A DNA stretch of 64,000 bases, from assembly GCF_004361735.1 (NCBI RefSeq), contig NZ_SNVV01000013.1, positions 32,181-96,180 of the forward strand. The letters run 5' to 3'. The notes under the pieces are model-generated. The model searched no databases. It saw nothing but the letters and a program-made list of their open reading frames with translations, and was not told the origin of the DNA. Below, in pieces: positions 60,646 through 64,000 of this stretch. The position numbers were made by a program, and so were the translations under genes. Origin of the DNA: Azoarcus indigens (GTDB taxonomy: Bacteria > Pseudomonadota > Gammaproteobacteria > Burkholderiales > Rhodocyclaceae). The first letter of the stretch is position 1. Each line of letters starts with the position of its first letter.

Positions 60646-62256
60646 ATGACGATAGCGAGGCGGATCTTCCTATTAGTACTGTTATTGGTCGGTGCCGCGT
60701 TGGTCGTCGGCGCAGTGGCGCTGATGCAAGTGGGCCGCATGGGGGAGCTGATTCATTATGAGAGTGAGAACATCCTGCCCAGCATCCAGACAGTTGGAGG
60801 GGTTGCGCGAGACTTCCTTGATCTGCGTACCCGCATGTTGACTCACATCGCCTCTACCGACAGCAAGACCATGGAAGAACTGGACAAGGCGATAACTGCC
60901 AGCCGCCAGGCGATAGACCAGAAGCTGCGGGACTACGAGAAGTTCATCTCCAACGATGCCGATCGCGCCTTGCTGGAAGAGGACAAGGTGGCGATCCGGG
61001 ATTACTACGGACTGATCGATAAATCCTTGGCGCTGTCGCGCGAGGGCCGGAAGGACGAAGCGTTAGCAATGGGTGCCAGTGCTCGCCAGATAAGTGCCAG
61101 GGTGGTGAAGGCGGTGGACGCGCACATCGATTTCAACGCTCGTATGGCGGAGGACTATGCGGAGGAGGCCAGCGCAGGAGCGAGACGCAGTTTCTGGCTG
61201 ATGGCAGTTGTTATCTTTGTCGCAGCCTCCGCCGGGATGGCTTTGGGTATTTATACATACAGGACGGTGGTTGGGGCGCTCAATTCCATGAAGGAGGTGG
61301 TAGTTGGCGTCTCCAGCAGCCTGGACTTCACCCGGCGGGTCGCGGTGAGCGGCAACGACGAAGTGGCGGACACCACCCGCGCCTTCAACGGCCTGCTGGA
61401 CACAGTGCAGCAGAGCCTGGGCCAGATGGTGCGCCACGCCGGCGACGTTTCGGCGGCGGCTGGCCGGCTGGCCACCTCGGCGAACCAGGTTTCCACCAGT
61501 TCGGGCGAGCAGAGCGAAGCCTCGTCCAGCATGGCGGCGGCGGTGGAAGAGATGACGGTGAGCATCAACCATGTGGCCGACCGTGCCGGCGAAGCCAATC
61601 AACTCGCCACCCACTCCGGCGCGGTCGCCCAGACCGGAGCCCAGGTGATCGGCAAGACGCTGAGCGACATCAAGCGCATCGAGCGCGCGGTGAGCGAGGC
61701 GGCGGACATCGTCGCCAGCCTGGATGCGGAGAGCGCCAAAGTGAACGCGGTGGTGGCGGTGATCAAGGAAGTGGCGGACCAGACCAACCTGCTTGCGCTC
61801 AATGCCGCCATCGAAGCCGCCCGCGCCGGCGAGCAGGGGCGGGGCTTCGCGGTGGTGGCGGACGAAGTGCGCAAGCTGGCCGAGCGCACGGCCGCCTCGA
61901 CGCAGGAAATCTCGGCCACCATGGCCAGCATGCAGAATGGCGCGCGCAACGCGGTGAAGGGGATGAACACCGCGGTGGAGCAGGTGGTGGGCAGCGTCGG
62001 CCACGCCGAGGAAGCGGAGCGCTCGGTACGGGAGATCGAGAACGGCGCCGAGCGGACGGTGGCGATGGTGAACGAGATCTCGGAGGCGATCCGCGAGCAG
62101 AGCGCAGCCAGCTCCAGCATCGCCCAGCAGGTGGAACGCATCGCGCAGATGACCGAGGAAAACAGCGCGGCGGCCGGCAGCACGGCGGACACCGCGCACG
62201 AACTGAACAGCCTGGCCGAGGCAATGCGTAGCGAAGTGGCGCGCTACCGGGTCTGA
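60646..62256 (+). CDS. Methyl-accepting chemotaxis protein with 4-helix-bundle sensor
   Basis: A 536-residue transmembrane chemoreceptor: span about 7-27, a periplasmic four-helix-bundle sensor (about 30-185), span about 186-207, HAMP (about 208-260) and a long cytoplasmic coiled coil. The kinase-coupling tip is intact: [20 protein letters not shown] and [20 protein letters not shown]. It relays an unknown ligand signal to CheA/CheW. There is no obvious C-terminal pentapeptide for CheR/CheB. GGAG and AAGGG precede the ATG. Codons in the first 200 residues are less GC-rich than those after, where it becomes nearly identical to the next gene. Confidence 0.95.
   Translation: MTIARRIFLLVLLLVGAALVVGAVALMQVGRMGELIHYESENILPSIQTVGGVARDFLDLRTRMLTHIASTDSKTMEELDKAITASRQAIDQKLRDYEKFISNDADRALLEEDKVAIRDYYGLIDKSLALSREGRKDEALAMGASARQISARVVKAVDAHIDFNARMAEDYAEEASAGARRSFWLMAVVIFVAASAGMALGIYTYRTVVGALNSMKEVVVGVSSSLDFTRRVAVSGNDEVADTTRAFNGLLDTVQQSLGQMVRHAGDVSAAAGRLATSANQVSTSSGEQSEASSSMAAAVEEMTVSINHVADRAGEANQLATHSGAVAQTGAQVIGKTLSDIKRIERAVSEAADIVASLDAESAKVNAVVAVIKEVADQTNLLALNAAIEAARAGEQGRGFAVVADEVRKLAERTAASTQEISATMASMQNGARNAVKGMNTAVEQVVGSVGHAEEAERSVREIENGAERTVAMVNEISEAIREQSAASSSIAQQVERIAQMTEENSAAAGSTADTAHELNSLAEAMRSEVARYRV
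61307..62198 (+). repeat. Direct repeat, copy 1: signalling half of the first chemoreceptor
   Basis: These 892 bases match 63109-64000 at an offset of 1802 with five differences (61404, 61461, 61587, 61740, 61980), all at third codon positions and all synonymous. The repeat may extend further, as the window ends. Confidence 0.97.
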
Positions 62257-62322
62257 GCTGGCGGTATGCCCGTGATGCGGGCCGCCGCGGCCGGCCTGCT
62301 TGAGGTCTCAATCATCCATCCC

Positions 62323-62349
62323 TAAACTCGTTTCGCACGCTGCCGATAA
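62323..62349 (+). promoter_or_regulatory. Consensus sigma-28 (FliA) promoter upstream of the second chemoreceptor gene
   Basis: TAAA (62323-62326), exactly 15 bases, then GCCGATAA (62342-62349): a full match to the flagellar sigma consensus. Transcription would start near 62357, about 90 bases before the gene and just ahead of the hairpin at 62367. Confidence 0.85.
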
Positions 62350-62366
62350 GGTGGTATGCCATGACC

Positions 62367-62401
62367 GGGCCGGCCCGCCTCTGGTGGTGCCGGCCCTTTT
62401 T
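62367..62401 (+). terminator. Terminator-like hairpin in the leader of the second chemoreceptor gene
   Basis: GGGCCGGC and GCCGGCCC, extended inside by CCGCC/GGTGG, are followed by five T residues. It would terminate readthrough from the first chemoreceptor gene, but it also lies downstream of the FliA promoter at 62323, so it could attenuate the second gene. Confidence 0.75.
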
Positions 62402-62447
62402 GTTTGCGCGCTCTCCGGCCGGGGATCCGATTGAACGAGGTGAGAAG

Positions 62448-64000
62448 TTGACGATTGCAAAACGTATGGCGTTGCTGATCCTGCTGCTGGTCGGCGCGCT
62501 GGTCGCGGTGGGAGGTGTGGCGCTGGTGCAGATGCAGCGCCTGCAGGAGACCTTGCGGCAGGAGAGCGATAACGTTCTGCCCAGCATCCAGCTCATCAAC
62601 GCCGCCTCGCGGGATTTCTTCGAACTGCGCACCCGGGTGCTGGCGCATATCGCCAGCAACAACGCCGATCAGATGGAAGATCTGGACCGCCGAATCGAAC
62701 TCAGCCGCAAGCTGATCGCCGAGAAGCTCGCCCAGTACGACAAGTTCGTCTGGGACGAGACCGATCGCGGCCTGCTGGAAGACGACAAGGCCCGCGTCGA
62801 TGAGTACTACAAATTCCTCGAAGAAGTGCTGCCGCTATCGCGGCTGGACCGCCGGGATGAAGCGCTTGCGGTGATCGCCAAGGCGCGCGCTACGGTGGAT
62901 GGCGCGGTGAACGCCTTCGAGGCGCATGCCGATTACAACAAGTGGATGGCTGAGACCTTTGCCGCCGAGGCCCAGACGAGTGCCCGGCACAGCGTCTGGG
63001 TGCTGGCCGGGGTGATCCTGGGCGCGGCCATCGTCGGCATTGCCTTCGGCTTCCTTACTTACCGCACGGTGGTCGGCTCCCTGAACCGGATGAAGGAGGT
63101 GGTGGCCAGCGTCTCCAGCAGCCTGGACTTCACCCGGCGGGTCGCGGTGAGCGGCAACGACGAAGTGGCGGACACCACCCGCGCCTTCAACGGCCTGCTG
63201 GACACGGTGCAGCAGAGCCTGGGCCAGATGGTGCGCCACGCCGGCGACGTTTCGGCGGCGGCCGGCCGGCTGGCCACCTCGGCGAACCAGGTTTCCACCA
63301 GTTCGGGCGAGCAGAGCGAAGCCTCGTCCAGCATGGCGGCGGCGGTGGAAGAGATGACGGTGAGCATCAACCATGTGGCCGACCGTGCAGGCGAAGCCAA
63401 TCAACTCGCCACCCACTCCGGCGCGGTCGCCCAGACCGGAGCCCAGGTGATCGGCAAGACGCTGAGCGACATCAAGCGCATCGAGCGCGCGGTGAGCGAG
63501 GCGGCGGACATCGTCGCCAGCCTGGATGCGGAGAGCGCCAAGGTGAACGCGGTGGTGGCGGTGATCAAGGAAGTGGCGGACCAGACCAACCTGCTTGCGC
63601 TCAATGCCGCCATCGAAGCCGCCCGCGCCGGCGAGCAGGGGCGGGGCTTCGCGGTGGTGGCGGACGAAGTGCGCAAGCTGGCCGAGCGCACGGCCGCCTC
63701 GACGCAGGAAATCTCGGCCACCATGGCCAGCATGCAGAATGGCGCGCGCAACGCGGTGAAGGGGATGAACACCGCGGTGGAACAGGTGGTGGGCAGCGTC
63801 GGCCACGCCGAGGAAGCGGAGCGCTCGGTACGGGAGATCGAGAACGGCGCCGAGCGGACGGTGGCGATGGTGAACGAGATCTCGGAGGCGATCCGCGAGC
63901 AGAGCGCAGCCAGCTCCAGCATCGCCCAGCAGGTGGAACGCATCGCGCAGATGACCGAGGAAAACAGCGCGGCGGCCGGCAGCACGGCGGACACCGCGCA
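62448..64000 (+). CDS. Methyl-accepting chemotaxis protein, second copy, cut by the window end
   Basis: At least 517 residues are visible. It has the same plan as its neighbour: N-terminal span ([20 protein letters not shown]), a periplasmic helix-bundle sensor with recognisable but diverged sequence ([20 protein letters not shown]), a second span near residue 185-205, HAMP, and a signalling domain identical in protein sequence to that of the first receptor. The start is TTG at 62448, preceded by GAGGTGAGAAG and aligned with the ATG of the first gene; an ATG at 62466 is the alternative. The sensor differs in sequence, so the ligand may differ. Confidence 0.93.
   Translation, partial: MTIAKRMALLILLLVGALVAVGGVALVQMQRLQETLRQESDNVLPSIQLINAASRDFFELRTRVLAHIASNNADQMEDLDRRIELSRKLIAEKLAQYDKFVWDETDRGLLEDDKARVDEYYKFLEEVLPLSRLDRRDEALAVIAKARATVDGAVNAFEAHADYNKWMAETFAAEAQTSARHSVWVLAGVILGAAIVGIAFGFLTYRTVVGSLNRMKEVVASVSSSLDFTRRVAVSGNDEVADTTRAFNGLLDTVQQSLGQMVRHAGDVSAAAGRLATSANQVSTSSGEQSEASSSMAAAVEEMTVSINHVADRAGEANQLATHSGAVAQTGAQVIGKTLSDIKRIERAVSEAADIVASLDAESAKVNAVVAVIKEVADQTNLLALNAAIEAARAGEQGRGFAVVADEVRKLAERTAASTQEISATMASMQNGARNAVKGMNTAVEQVVGSVGHAEEAERSVREIENGAERTVAMVNEISEAIREQSAASSSIAQQVERIAQMTEENSAAAGSTADTA
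63109..64000 (+). repeat. Direct repeat, copy 2: signalling half of the second chemoreceptor
   Basis: Partner of the copy at 61307-62198, about 99.4 percent identical; it runs to the window edge. Confidence 0.97.

Noticed and set aside
61063..62199. Long minus-strand frames opposite the chemoreceptor genes
   Set aside because: They recur identically over both repeats because the DNA is duplicated; they are antisense shadows, not genes.
1..64000. Prophage, CRISPR array, integron or insertion sequence
   Set aside because: No integrase, transposase, spaced short repeats or attachment-like duplications were seen; the only large repeat is the chemoreceptor pair.

Overview
The window is a GC-rich stretch of a bacterial chromosome. 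It most resembles a betaproteobacterium of the Rhodocyclales type (Azoarcus/Thauera/Azospira-like). This is inferred from gene order (pcnB-folK next to panB-panC; purM divergent from an AI-2E permease gene and hda; a tkt-gap-pgk-pyk-fba cluster with phosphoribulokinase) and from protein style. No database search was possible. No rRNA, tRNA, CRISPR array, insertion sequence or prophage was recognised.

Layout. 1-2.2 kb: end of a MoxR ATPase, a DUF58 protein and a membrane von Willebrand factor A protein. 2.2-8.1 kb: a peptidoglycan-binding-fold protein without a signal peptide, a serine esterase, an aldehyde dehydrogenase, a transglutaminase-like protein and an unknown 490-residue protein. 8.1-13.3 kb: a class D beta-lactamase, a MarR regulator coupled to an AlkC/AlkD-type DNA repair protein, then a GbsR-type regulator. 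The GbsR gene and the membrane-oxidoreductase operon after it carry the same palindromic operator. 13.6-21.5 kb: a DapA-family gene, a FIST sensor next to a GAF-PAS-GGDEF-EAL protein, an outer-membrane barrel, and a diguanylate cyclase with a periplasmic haem-c motif.

21.6-34.7 kb, mostly minus strand: carbon metabolism. An inositol-phosphatase-family gene, a small unknown gene, prk, tkt, gapA, epd, pgk, pyk and fba lie in one region, split by intrinsic terminators and interrupted by a thiopurine-methyltransferase-family gene. Together they supply most of the Calvin cycle regenerative phase and lower glycolysis, but RuBisCO is not in the window. 34.7-43.5 kb: rsmE, a PPK2 polyphosphate kinase, argA, a PAS-PAS-GGDEF protein, yggX, phoU, rpiA and moeA.

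43.6-52.5 kb: pantothenate genes panC and panB, a deoxynucleoside kinase, a small membrane protein, folK, pcnB, a decayed autotransporter fragment, a HAD phosphatase, hda, an AI-2E permease and, divergently, purM. 52.8-58.7 kb: an RND efflux adaptor and pump followed by a long charged-helix protein. 58.8-60.4 kb: a DUF1415 protein and miaA. 60.6-64 kb: two tandem chemoreceptor genes whose signalling halves differ at only five synonymous positions in 892 bases. Each has a sigma-28-type promoter, so the organism is probably motile.

Regulatory signals are unusually readable. There are nine good intrinsic terminators and several -10 boxes lying six or seven bases before an ATG, which suggests leaderless mRNAs. 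The paired operator of the GbsR-type regulator is the clearest candidate for an undescribed regulatory circuit.
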